This document shows positions 8,366 to 15,676 of a DNA stretch of 27,115 nucleotides, in pieces. A program made the position numbers and the translations under genes. The first letter of the stretch is position 1; every line of letters starts with the position of its first letter. The stretch spans positions 164,272 to 191,386 of the forward strand of contig DETK01000038.1 in assembly GCA_002361615.1 (NCBI GenBank). Direction: 5' to 3'. This DNA comes from Bacteroidales bacterium UBA3290. Lineage in GTDB: Bacteria; Bacteroidota; Bacteroidia; Bacteroidales; UBA932. The notes beneath the pieces were generated by a model. The model searched no databases. It was given only the letters and a program-made list of their open reading frames with translations, and was not told where the DNA came from.

Positions 8366-8373
8366 TATCTTTG
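8366..8373 (+). promoter_or_regulatory. -7 element (TATCTTTG) for the P1 peptidase gene
   Basis: An exact TAnnTTTG match ends 18 bp before the ATG at 8392, so transcription should begin near 8378 with a leader of about 14 nt. This decides the start codon: the in-frame TTG at 8371 lies inside the promoter element and cannot be used. Confidence 0.75.
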
Positions 8374-8391
8374 TCGAAAAGAAAGACTCCC

Positions 8392-9342
8392 ATGCGCATC
8401 GCTTTTTCTGCTATTCCCGGTGTCCGGGTGGGAAACGCCCAGGACGATCACGCCGCGACCGGCGTCACTGTGTTCAGACTCACGACGCCTGCCCAGGCCG
8501 CCGTCGTCGTTCTGGGCGGCGGGCCCGCTTCCCGCGAGACGGAGACCATCGCGCCCGAGCGGAGCCATCCGCTCAATGCGCTGGTCTTCTCCGGCGGCTC
8601 CGCCTACGGCCTCGCCGCCTCGGACGGGGTGATGCGCTCCCTCGAGTCCCACGGCGTGGGATACGACACAGGCATCGCCCTTGTTCCCCTCGTCTGCCAG
8701 AGTTGCATCTACGACCTGGGATATGGCAGTGCCACGATCCGTCCTGACGCTGCGATGGGCTATGCGGCCTGCGAGGCCAGCTTTGCGGACAACGATCCGC
8801 GCAGCGGCAACGTGGGCGCCGGAACCGGTGCTACGGTGGGGAAGGCTGCCGGCATGCAGCACTGCCAGAAAGCCGGCATCGGGTATTCCGCCGCACAGAT
8901 CGGAAAACTGAAGGTGGGCGTAGCGGTCGTCCTCAACAGCTACGGTGACATCTACAGCGCCGGCAAAAAGATAGCGGGCATGCGCACGCCCGATGGAAAG
9001 GCCTTCGCCGATTCCTTTGAAACCTTACTTCAGGTAACAGCCGGTAATCTCTTCACCAGCACTACGAATACGACACTCGCCGCTGTCTTTACCAACGGTG
9101 ATTTCACCCCGGCTGAACTGAAGCATCTGGCGCAAATGGCATCAGCCGGCATGGCCCGCAGCATCCGTCCTGCGTTCACTTCCGCCGACGGCGATACGGT
9201 CTATGCCCTGTCCGTCGGAGAAGAGAACGAAAGGGTCGCCGGCGCCAGTATCGATGCCGCCGGTGCCCTGGCCGCATCGCTTCTCGAGGAGGCTGTTGCC
9301 GACGCCGTCCGCTCCGCAGTCGGCGATAGCACACGCCGCTGA
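8392..9342 (+). CDS. P1 family (S58, DmpA/NylC-like) peptidase
   Basis: From the ATG at 8392 the protein is 316 residues and begins AFSAIPGVRVGN, the usual start of S58 aminopeptidases. Conserved features follow in order: VFSGGSAYGL (65-74), a GNVGAGTGATVGKAAG loop (139-154) and TSTTNTTLAAVFTN (222-235). Family members are made as inactive precursors that cut themselves to expose an N-terminal Ser or Thr nucleophile. Here the junction should be Asn226/Thr227, as in the nylon-oligomer hydrolase NylC, and not Gly/Ser as in DmpA. Substrates are short peptides, D-amino-acid or beta-amino-acid amides; which applies here is unknown. No signal peptide is visible, so it is probably cytoplasmic. Its stop codon directly abuts the stop of the convergent lipoprotein gene. 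Confidence 0.9.
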   Translation: MRIAFSAIPGVRVGNAQDDHAATGVTVFRLTTPAQAAVVVLGGGPASRETETIAPERSHPLNALVFSGGSAYGLAASDGVMRSLESHGVGYDTGIALVPLVCQSCIYDLGYGSATIRPDAAMGYAACEASFADNDPRSGNVGAGTGATVGKAAGMQHCQKAGIGYSAAQIGKLKVGVAVVLNSYGDIYSAGKKIAGMRTPDGKAFADSFETLLQVTAGNLFTSTTNTTLAAVFTNGDFTPAELKHLAQMASAGMARSIRPAFTSADGDTVYALSVGEENERVAGASIDAAGALAASLLEEAVADAVRSAVGDSTRR

Positions 9343-10695
9343 TTACCGGCTGACCCGCTTGAATACGATGGGCGTGCGGTTCTGGTGCGCGTCTTGCTGG
9401 GTCCAGCCTTCGAGTTCCAGACTGTTTTGACTGTCATAGACCTTCACTTTCATCGGTTTGCCTTTGGGCGTTGGCTGCGGGACGTAGCTGTACGTCCAGT
9501 CGCCTTCCTCCCAGAAACCGTCATCGGTGTAGAAGCCCGTATCGTATTTGTAGAGAGTAAGTTGAAGCTCGTCCCCCTTCTTTTCATCCACCGTGTAGGC
9601 AAAGGACTGGTAGAATTGCCGGCCGGAAAGCAAATAGCCCGTCCCGTCGCTGCGGAAGACCACGGTGTAGGTGCGAATGCCGAAAACCAGGGCGGCGCTT
9701 TTTGCGATGCCCGTCCATCTTCCTACGATCGGGGATTTCTTGTCTTTGGCCGGGATGCCATATTTCGGGTCGCCATTTTCGTTGGAAAAGGGATCGGATT
9801 TCTGCTTGTACCAGGGATAGGTCACATGGTAGAAGGAACGGTCGAACACGCGGGAGAAATCATCGAGCGAACGGGCCGTATATTCGATGGTATCGCCCGC
9901 AGCGAAGCAGCAGATGTAGGAGTAATTATGGAAGTTGATGTCGCCCGTTTGCGTTTGATAATTGGTCAGGTAGTAGGTGAAGGGGTCGAGGGAGACTTCC
10001 TTTTTGCCGTTCTTGAAAGTCTTGACGGTCCGCAGGTAACCCGTGCCGTTCTTTTCGAAATGACACACTTCCGTCAGGGAGAAGGGAAGGTCCGGATAGA
10101 GATTGACTGTTTCATCGATCCCGCTGCCCCTGCCACTGCCGATATCGTGATGAAGATGCGACCAGTCGGTCTGCCAGGTTCCGATCAGCAGATTCGGTGC
10201 ATCCACAGCCTTCTTCACCAGTTCCGTATCGATGAGCAAAAGACAGGTAACATCGCTGACTTCCTGGAGGAACTGCAGATAGGCTTCAAACGAAGGAAAG
10301 ATAATCCGCTCTCCCGAAGGCTTGTACACCCCGGTGATGTCGTCCTTCACGAAACAGAGCAGGTGATACACCGTCTCTCCGTGCCATTTCATCCTGTAAA
10401 CCTGGGTAGGAGAGGCCAGACCGTATGACTTGACGGTCTCTTTCAATTGCGTCGGCAGCTCGTCAAAGCGGGTATGGTTGACCGGAACCGCCCCGGTCAA
10501 ATAGGCCACTTCCTGGTACAGTCCAGTGATGTCCATCAGCCGCAGGGTCATGTTCCGTCCTTCCTCATAGAAAGTTCCTATGAGCTCGCCATAAGACTCC
10601 TGCTCAGGCGGCACCTTGCCGCCATTCTCAATCGGCTCGCACCCCGGCAGCAGCACCGCCAGGCATAAAAGACAGAGGAAGAAAAACCGTTTCAT
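9343..10695 (-). CDS. Large lipoprotein with two lipocalin-like repeats, unknown function
   Basis: The 450-residue protein has a clear lipoprotein signal (VLLPGC, Cys19). Two stretches each begin with a GTW/GRW-type strand: LLIGTWQTDW (about 170-180) with GTGYLRTVKTF later, and PIVGRWTG (about 325) with SDGTGYLLSG. This is the pattern of the lipocalin-like domains common in Bacteroidales lipoproteins, so the C-terminal 280 residues probably form two tandem beta-barrels. The N-terminal 160 residues (GRNMTLRLMDITGLYQEV onwards) are not recognised. No enzyme motif is seen. It has its own promoter, which may give a leaderless message. It is separated from the EamA gene upstream by 380 bp of repeats. 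Confidence 0.75.
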   Translation of the reverse strand: MKRFFFLCLLCLAVLLPGCEPIENGGKVPPEQESYGELIGTFYEEGRNMTLRLMDITGLYQEVAYLTGAVPVNHTRFDELPTQLKETVKSYGLASPTQVYRMKWHGETVYHLLCFVKDDITGVYKPSGERIIFPSFEAYLQFLQEVSDVTCLLLIDTELVKKAVDAPNLLIGTWQTDWSHLHHDIGSGRGSGIDETVNLYPDLPFSLTEVCHFEKNGTGYLRTVKTFKNGKKEVSLDPFTYYLTNYQTQTGDINFHNYSYICCFAAGDTIEYTARSLDDFSRVFDRSFYHVTYPWYKQKSDPFSNENGDPKYGIPAKDKKSPIVGRWTGIAKSAALVFGIRTYTVVFRSDGTGYLLSGRQFYQSFAYTVDEKKGDELQLTLYKYDTGFYTDDGFWEEGDWTYSYVPQPTPKGKPMKVKVYDSQNSLELEGWTQQDAHQNRTPIVFKRVSR

Positions 10696-10699
10696 ATGC

Positions 10700-10731
10700 T
10701 AAAGATAAGCAAAGTGAGGGTAACCCCCAAA
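10700..10731 (-). promoter_or_regulatory. -33/-7 promoter of the 450-aa lipoprotein gene
   Basis: The minus strand carries TTTG (10728-10731), a 20-bp spacer and TATCTTTA (10700-10707), close to the Bacteroidota TTTG-N19-21-TAnnTTTG promoter. Only 4 bp separate the -7 element from the ATG at 10695, so transcription should start at or beside the start codon. A weaker alternative box TCACTTTG lies at 10710-10717. Confidence 0.55.
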
Positions 10732-10765
10732 ACAAATGCACTTTCCTTACAAAAGTCCAAAGTGG

Positions 10766-10777
10766 CCGTCATGACGG
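10766..10777. other. Perfect 12-bp palindrome CCGTCATGACGG
   Basis: This perfect inverted repeat lies about 70 bp upstream of the 450-aa lipoprotein start and about 25 bp before a plus-strand -7 box. It could be an operator for a dimeric regulator, but there is no second copy in the window to support that. Confidence 0.25.
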
Positions 10778-10801
10778 TAAACTGAAATATAACAGCGACA
10801 A

Positions 10802-10809
10802 TACCTTTG
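10802..10809 (+). promoter_or_regulatory. Orphan plus-strand -7 element (TACCTTTG) at the edge of repeat copy 1
   Basis: An exact TAnnTTTG match points rightward, but no plus-strand gene follows. Transcription from it would begin near 10814 and run through palindromic repeat copy 1, giving a structured RNA. A chance match in a gap of this size is possible, and no -33 box is clear. Confidence 0.3.
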
Positions 10810-10811
10810 CG

Positions 10812-10918
10812 CTGCAATGTACGCACATGATTGTCAGGCTGTTACAGAAGTTGATCCCCTCGGTTTTAGGGGGGATCAACTTCTGTAAGCCGTTGATTCA
10901 CTGATGCGTCCGTTGCAG
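10812..10918 (-). repeat. Dispersed palindromic element, copy 1 (107 bp)
   Basis: The outer arms are CTGCAATGTACGC on the left and GCGTCCGTTGCAG on the right. The core is a perfect 18-bp inverted repeat (10842-10859 with 10871-10888) whose arms contain GTTGATCCCC, closed by an 11-nt loop. The left half matches the right halves of copies 2 and 3 (inner motif TGATTGTCA), and the right half matches their left halves (AGTGAATCA when read on the minus strand). The copy is therefore in reverse orientation. It lies wholly between genes, downstream of the EamA gene and upstream of the 450-aa lipoprotein gene. Confidence 0.8.
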
Positions 10919-10925
10919 ACCTCTC

Positions 10926-11045
10926 AATGCTGCATTTCGGCTAAAGGCGTTTGTACATCTCCCACAATGCCGCATTTCGGCTAGAGGCGTTTGTACATCT
11001 CCCACAAAGCCGCCATTTCGGTTATGGCAGTTTGGGCAGTTCCCG
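10926..11045. repeat. 40-bp tandem repeat, two near-identical units and one decayed unit
   Basis: Units at 10926-10965 and 10966-11005 differ at two positions; a third, diverged unit runs to about 11045. Each unit includes GCATTTCGGCT and GGCGTTTGTACATCTCCCAC and can form a small GCCG/CGGC hairpin. They fill the gap between palindromic copy 1 and the EamA stop codon. No CRISPR features (constant repeat with variable spacers) are present. Confidence 0.75.
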
Positions 11046-11075
11046 TTCGGGTTGCTACCATTTGGGAAGCAGCCA

Positions 11076-11996
11076 CTATGCTGCGGTTGAGGGTTTCTTT
11101 CCTGGTTTGAGAATCATGAAGATGACGGCGGCTACGCAGATGGTTATGCCGCAGGCCATCTTGAAGGTCAAGGGTTCTCCGAACAGGAGCGTTCCGATGA
11201 GGATGGCCGTAAGGGGCTCAAATACACCGAGGACAGCGGTCTTTGTGGGGCCGATGTAGCGGGAAGACATCGCCAGCGTGAGCAGGGAGATCATCGTGGG
11301 TACGATGGCCAGGCCGAGGAGATTGCCCCAATCGGCAATGGTGTCGATCCCCTCCAGCATACTGCCGCCCTGGAATGTCCTGATCACGGCGAACAGGAGG
11401 GCTCCTGTGAGCAGCGAATAAAGCGTGAGCGTATGCTCAGAAACGTTCCGGATGCGTTTGCTCCGGTTCACGATAACCAGATAGAAAGAATAGCAAAGAG
11501 CCGACCCGATGGCCAGCAAGACGCCGGTCAGGCGGATCTGAACGTTGCCGGAAGGAGCGGAAAGCAGGAGAATCCCTCCGAAAGTAGCCAGGATCGAGAG
11601 CCAGGTCTGCCAGCTGGGATAGATTCTCAGAAACACCATGATCAGGGCGACAAACACCGGATAGAGATAAACCAGAGTTGTGGCGAGGCCGGACGGAATG
11701 AATTCGTAGGAGCAGAATAGCGTGATGCTGCTGCCTGCGAAAAGAAGTCCCAGCAGAACCAGAAGACCGATTCCGCGCCGGCTCGCCCGAAAGGACTCTT
11801 TCTTCAGCAACATCCATAATGCCAGGATGACAGCCGCGAAGCCATAGCGGAAAAAGAGCATGACCATAACCGGGACCCCACTCTCCATCAAGGCCTTCCC
11901 GAACAACGGATTGGTCCCGTAGGAAACACCGGCCATAATGCCCGCGACGTAACCGATCAGACGCTTTCTGCTGTAAGAGATGTTTGTCTTCATCAT
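11076..11996 (-). CDS. EamA-family (DMT) transporter
   Basis: The start is placed at the first of two adjacent ATGs (11996 or 11993), just after a strong -7 box at 12019-12026. The longer open frame to 12200 would run through the promoter and the palindromic repeat and is rejected. The product is 306 residues with about ten membrane segments in two EamA repeats. The first begins GIMAGVSYGTNPLFGKALME and ends around LLLSAPSG; the second begins GVLLAIGSALCYSFYLVIVN and includes GPTKTAVLGVFEPLTAILIG. Family members export metabolites or take up nutrients; the substrate is not predictable. G+C looks somewhat lower than in the neighbours, and copies of one palindromic element in opposite orientation lie on both sides of the gene. 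Confidence 0.9.
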   Translation of the reverse strand: MMKTNISYSRKRLIGYVAGIMAGVSYGTNPLFGKALMESGVPVMVMLFFRYGFAAVILALWMLLKKESFRASRRGIGLLVLLGLLFAGSSITLFCSYEFIPSGLATTLVYLYPVFVALIMVFLRIYPSWQTWLSILATFGGILLLSAPSGNVQIRLTGVLLAIGSALCYSFYLVIVNRSKRIRNVSEHTLTLYSLLTGALLFAVIRTFQGGSMLEGIDTIADWGNLLGLAIVPTMISLLTLAMSSRYIGPTKTAVLGVFEPLTAILIGTLLFGEPLTFKMACGITICVAAVIFMILKPGKKPSTAA

Positions 11997-12018
11997 CGTT
12001 CTTTCCAGATTCGGGGCG

Positions 12019-12026
12019 CAAAGATA
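12019..12026 (-). promoter_or_regulatory. -7 element (TATCTTTG) for the EamA gene
   Basis: An exact TAnnTTTG match on the minus strand, 22 bp upstream of the ATG at 11996, predicts a leader of about 18 nt. It fixes the EamA start and excludes the upstream in-frame extension. Confidence 0.75.
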
Positions 12027-12094
12027 CACTTTTTGTTCGAGATAGAGACGGCGTCCTGCTTTAGCGGCTATCGTCTGCCATTCCCACCCTCCTT

Positions 12095-12229
12095 CCGTCC
12101 TTTTTCCGCTGCAACGGACGCACCAGTGAATCAGCGACTTATGCAAGTTGATCCCCCTATTATTTAGGGGGATCAACTTGCGTAAACGTTTGACAGTCAA
12201 TTGCGTCCGTTGCAGCGGAAGGAGGACGG
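12095..12229 (+). repeat. Dispersed palindromic element, copy 2 (135 bp, most symmetric)
   Basis: The sequence is symmetric about base 12162. An outer 27-bp stem pairs 12095-12121 with 12203-12229 and contains CCGCTGCAACGGACGC; its only non-Watson-Crick pairs are two G-T wobbles. A partly unpaired middle zone holds a TCA/TGA match. The inner 17-bp perfect stem (12143-12159 with 12165-12181) has a 5-nt loop and can be extended to 21 bp with one wobble. Inner motifs place the A-type half (AGTGAATCA) on the left and the B-type half on the right. It lies between the divergent EamA and HrpB genes and upstream of both promoters. Confidence 0.85.
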
Positions 12230-12278
12230 TGGTGGACGGTGGGGGATGGGAAGAGGTTGGAATGTGGGCGGGAATCGT

Positions 12279-12286
12279 TAACTTTG
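12279..12286 (+). promoter_or_regulatory. -7 element (TAACTTTG) for the helicase gene
   Basis: This exact TAnnTTTG match ends 22 bp before the ATG at 12309. A TTGG at 12257-12260 with an 18-bp spacer is a weak -33 candidate. A G-rich tract fills the space between it and palindromic copy 2. Confidence 0.65.
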
Positions 12287-12308
12287 AAGTCTGTTAGGAT
12301 CTGAACGT

Positions 12309-14882
12309 ATGCTGCAGATAGATCATAGCGTCCGGCAGCTTCCGGCTGCCGCTGTTGCGGAGGCGCTGAACCGTTGTCTCGAGACTTGCGGGACAGTGGT
12401 TGTGACGGCGCCGCCAGGGGCTGGAAAGTCGACGGTGCTGCCGCTGACGATTCTGGAGGCGATGATGCCGGGGCTGGAAGCACAATCGAAGATAGCACGG
12501 CAGCCGAAGCCGGGATTGCGGTCGATAGAGCCGGGTCCACAGGCGGGCGGTGGGAAGATCATCATGCTGGAGCCGCGGCGTATAGCCGCGCGGCAGATTG
12601 CCGGGCGGATGGCTGAGTTGTTGGGCGAAGAGGTAGGAGAGACGGTGGGCTATCGGATCCGTTTCGAGAAGAAAGTCAGCCGTCGTACGCGGATCGAAGT
12701 TGTGACCGAGGGCATCTTGACGAGGATGCTGGTAGAAGATCCGACCCTTGAAGGTGTGTCGGTCCTTATCTTCGACGAGTTCCACGAAAGGAGTTTGCAG
12801 ACTGATTTAGCGCTGGCGTTAGCGCGTGAGGCACAGGATGTTTTGCGGCCCGATCTAAAGCTTGTATTGATGTCAGCTACGATCGATGTCCAGGCGCTGT
12901 GTGCGGTGTTGGATGCACAGTCCGTCTCTTGCGAAGGGAAGATGTTTCCCGTGGAAATCCGCTATGAAGACGACACGTCTGCAGAAGAAATCGTCGATGC
13001 TGCGGTCCGGATGATCCGTTCTGCACATAAGGAGCAGGAAGGTGATATTCTGGCATTTTTGCCAGGAGAAGGCGAGATCCGCCGCTGCGCAGAAGCGCTC
13101 GGAAGTTCGCTTGGACAAACGCATCTTTGTCCGCTTTATGGTATGCTTTCTATAGAGGAGCAGCGCCGCGCCATTGCGCCGAGCCGTCCCGGTCAACGAA
13201 AGGTCGTGCTGGCAACACCTATCGCCGAGACTTCGCTGACCATCGAGGGCGTGCGTGTTGTGGTGGATGCCGGCTACTGTCGCAAGCCCGTCTTCGACGC
13301 CCGGACGGCGCTGGAGCATCTTGAAACGGTTCGTATCAGTAGGGATATGGCGGCGCAGCGGAGCGGCCGTGCAGGCCGCGTAGCGCCGGGTGTCTGCTAC
13401 CGGCTGTGGAGCAAGGCGGCCGAGACCCGAATGGCCGAATTGCGGAAGCCGGAAATTGTCGAAGCCGATCTTGCGCCGATGGTTTTGCAAGTAGCGGCTT
13501 GGGGCGAGGCGCACCCGGAGCGTCTGCCGTGGCTGACGCCGCCGCCAGCCGCCTCGCTCAAAGCAGCGCTGATGCTGCTCGTCGCTCTGGGCGCGATTGA
13601 CGAAGAAAACCGCATTACGCCGCACGGCCGGGCGATGGCTTCTTTACCGTGCCATCCCCGTGTGGCGCAGTTGCTGCTCAAGGCGGAAGATGATGCCCAG
13701 AAGGCCCTTGCGGCCGACATAGCCGCGTTGCTGGAAGAGAAAGATCCGATGTCCGCTGAGGCGGATCCCGATATGGCCCTTCGCATCGATGCGCTCCGTC
13801 GGGCCCGGGCCAGCGGCCGTCTGGGCAGCTGGGGCCGGGTCGCCCGCATTGCGGCTCAATACCGGGATATGGTCGGCGTCGTGGAAGATAATGGGCGTGC
13901 CGACGATTATGCGATTGGCCAGTTGACAGCTTCGGCGTACCCTGAGCGGGTGGCACGCGCGTGGAAGGAGGGCCACGGCCAGTATTGCCTGTCGAGCGGC
14001 GACATCGTCGCGCTCGACGAAGGCAGCGCGCTCTCCGGTGCGGAATGGCTGGCCGTGGCAAGCGTCCATACGCGCAGCGGCGGCAGCGGCCGGATCTTTC
14101 TGGCCGCGCCTGTGGCGCCGCCAGACCTCCGGCCGCTGGCCCGCTCGCGCGACGCTATCTTCTGGGACACCCGCTCCGGCGGCGTCGCAGCTCGCCGGAC
14201 CTGGCGCATCGGCGTCCACGTGCTGGAAGAAAAGCCGTTGCAAGACGTTGACCGTGAATCTATTGTGAAGGTCATTTGCGAGGCCGCCCGGAAGGAAGGC
14301 CGCAGCCTGTTTGCCTTCTCCGACGAGGTCGAGAATCTTCAGCGCCGCATCGCTACGGTCACGGCCTGGCATCCGGAACTGGCGCTCCCCGATGTATCGA
14401 CCGAGGGGCTGCTGGAACGGGCAGGGGATTGGCTGCCGAACTATATCGGCAAGGCCACGACGGCCGCCCAACTTGGCAAGATAGAGATGGAAGCTGTCAT
14501 CTGGAGCCTGCTTTCCTACGAACAGCAACAAGCCGTTGACCGGATTGCTCCCTCACACGTCATCGTGCCGACCGGCAGCCGCATCCGGCTCGCGTATCGC
14601 CAGGGCGCCGAGGCGCCGGTGCTGCGCGTTCGCCTCCAGGAATGTTTCGGCTTGCTCGACACGCCTCGCGTGGACGGCGGCCGCCGTCCGGTCCTCATGG
14701 AATTGCTCTCACCCGGCTACAAAGCTGTACAGCTGACCAGCGACCTGCGCAGCTTCTGGGAAGGCGCCTACTTCGAAGTCCGCAAGGAGCTCCGCCGCCG
14801 CTATCCCAAGCACGCCTGGCCCGACGATCCGCTCGCCGCAGATCCCGTCCGCGGCGTCAGAAAGAAAACGCCGCACGCCTAA
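12309..14882 (+). CDS. hrpB: ATP-dependent RNA helicase HrpB
   Basis: The 857-residue protein has the DEAH/RHA helicase order: Walker A APPGAGKST (34-42), LEPRRIAARQ (86-95), the DEFH box (155-158), MSAT (187-190), TPIAETSLTIEGVRVVVDAGY and the motif VI AAQRSGRAGR. The rest matches HrpB: a helicase-associated domain, YPERVAR, and the family-specific C-terminal domain (HVLEEKPLQD ... HPELALPD ... LLSYEQQQAVDRIAPSHVIVPTGSRI ... LLSPGYKAVQLTSDLRSFW). HrpB is a cytoplasmic helicase whose exact RNA substrate is not well settled. One oddity is a segment of about 27 residues (54-80, SKIARQPKPGLRSIEPGPQA) between motifs I and Ia that looks like an insertion. The last 4 bp overlap the convergent DUF1349 gene. 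Confidence 0.93.
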   Translation: MLQIDHSVRQLPAAAVAEALNRCLETCGTVVVTAPPGAGKSTVLPLTILEAMMPGLEAQSKIARQPKPGLRSIEPGPQAGGGKIIMLEPRRIAARQIAGRMAELLGEEVGETVGYRIRFEKKVSRRTRIEVVTEGILTRMLVEDPTLEGVSVLIFDEFHERSLQTDLALALAREAQDVLRPDLKLVLMSATIDVQALCAVLDAQSVSCEGKMFPVEIRYEDDTSAEEIVDAAVRMIRSAHKEQEGDILAFLPGEGEIRRCAEALGSSLGQTHLCPLYGMLSIEEQRRAIAPSRPGQRKVVLATPIAETSLTIEGVRVVVDAGYCRKPVFDARTALEHLETVRISRDMAAQRSGRAGRVAPGVCYRLWSKAAETRMAELRKPEIVEADLAPMVLQVAAWGEAHPERLPWLTPPPAASLKAALMLLVALGAIDEENRITPHGRAMASLPCHPRVAQLLLKAEDDAQKALAADIAALLEEKDPMSAEADPDMALRIDALRRARASGRLGSWGRVARIAAQYRDMVGVVEDNGRADDYAIGQLTASAYPERVARAWKEGHGQYCLSSGDIVALDEGSALSGAEWLAVASVHTRSGGSGRIFLAAPVAPPDLRPLARSRDAIFWDTRSGGVAARRTWRIGVHVLEEKPLQDVDRESIVKVICEAARKEGRSLFAFSDEVENLQRRIATVTAWHPELALPDVSTEGLLERAGDWLPNYIGKATTAAQLGKIEMEAVIWSLLSYEQQQAVDRIAPSHVIVPTGSRIRLAYRQGAEAPVLRVRLQECFGLLDTPRVDGGRRPVLMELLSPGYKAVQLTSDLRSFWEGAYFEVRKELRRRYPKHAWPDDPLAADPVRGVRKKTPHA

Positions 14883-15610
14883 TCCGGTTGCTGACCATCG
14901 TGCGCCTTCCACATGCATTCGGTGATCTTCATGTCCGTGAATACGGCCGTGAAGGAGGATTCTTCCGGGGAGCAGGCATACACGCCGAAACGGATCTTGT
15001 CTGCGCCGGCATACATGTGGCAGATACGCATCTGGCTGAAATTGACGCCGTCGCCCGAGCACTCGATGCAATAATCGTCCGCGCGGCGGGAGAACCGGTA
15101 CCACATTGTCTTGACATCGGCAGGAATGGCGGTCGTGGCCCAGTCGGAGTAGCCGTTGTTGGTGGCCACGCTGCCCAGATGCTGGAACTGCTCGTTTTCA
15201 AACTCCACGGACCCCTTCAGCCAGTTGTCGCTGTCGAGATACATCACGATGCCGCACTGGTCGAAACGCTGGTGGCTCTGGGTGAAATCGGTCTTGACCA
15301 CAAAACTGAAATAGGGCTCGCAGGTCTCCATCTGGAATACCGGCGCATTGTCATTGCGGAAATGATAGTAGGTCCGCTGCCAAAGATCGGTATGGGGAGC
15401 CGTCGTAATCGTAAGGGTGTCACCGTTTATGGCATAAGCACCGGGCTCCCTTGTCCATTGCAGGGTATTCAGGTCAATCCGCCCGCCCTGGGCAAAAGCC
15501 GCAGTCACGCCGTCGTTAAAACCAGCAGGAGAAGACGGCTGCTTTTGGCTCCCGCAGGAAAGTGCCAAAAGGCAAATGCCTATGACAGAGAATAACTTGA
15601 TTTTTTTCAT
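14879..15610 (-). CDS. DUF1349 lipoprotein (concanavalin-like fold)
   Basis: The 243-residue product has a lipoprotein signal (LLALSC, Cys19). It then matches DUF1349 (PF07081), a beta-sandwich related to concanavalin-type lectins: FNDG at the start, a QCGIVMYLDSDNWLKGSVEF core (about 118-137), a WYRFSRRADDYCIECSGDG strand pair and the ending IRFGVYACSPEESSFTAVF. Relatives include yeast Ree1 and many bacterial proteins near glycosidases; a role in binding sugars is likely but unproven. It is transcribed divergently from the ThuA - alpha-galactosidase operon through back-to-back promoters, which suggests a shared function or shared control. Confidence 0.88.
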   Translation of the reverse strand: MKKIKLFSVIGICLLALSCGSQKQPSSPAGFNDGVTAAFAQGGRIDLNTLQWTREPGAYAINGDTLTITTAPHTDLWQRTYYHFRNDNAPVFQMETCEPYFSFVVKTDFTQSHQRFDQCGIVMYLDSDNWLKGSVEFENEQFQHLGSVATNNGYSDWATTAIPADVKTMWYRFSRRADDYCIECSGDGVNFSQMRICHMYAGADKIRFGVYACSPEESSFTAVFTDMKITECMWKAHDGQQPD

Positions 15611-15654
15611 GGAATAGTTTTAAGTCAGATAGGTCCAATTGCTGTTTTTCTTAG

Positions 15655-15662
15655 CAAAAGTA
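15655..15662 (-). promoter_or_regulatory. -7 element (TACTTTTG) for the DUF1349 gene
   Basis: This exact TAnnTTTG match on the minus strand lies 44 bp upstream of the ATG at 15610. A minus-strand TTTG at 15686-15689 is a possible -33 box, though its 23-bp spacer is longer than usual. Confidence 0.6.
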
Positions 15663-15676
15663 GCAACTTTTTTTCG

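Noticed and set aside
7618..8862. Extended 414-residue version of the DUF2461 protein
   Set aside because: The extra N-terminal part is antisense to the P1 peptidase gene and lies upstream of the gene's own -7 box at 8347-8354; the family start motif begins right after the ATG at 8316.
10926..11045. CRISPR array
   Set aside because: Repeats are directly adjacent without variable spacers, only two are well conserved, and no cas gene is nearby.
12139..12185. Intrinsic terminator in the core of palindromic copy 2
   Set aside because: The stem is strong but has no T-run on either strand, and it lies upstream of two divergent genes where no terminator is expected.
11076..12200. Extended 374-residue version of the EamA transporter
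   Set aside because: The extension runs through the promoter at 12019-12026 and palindromic copy 2 and lacks family similarity.
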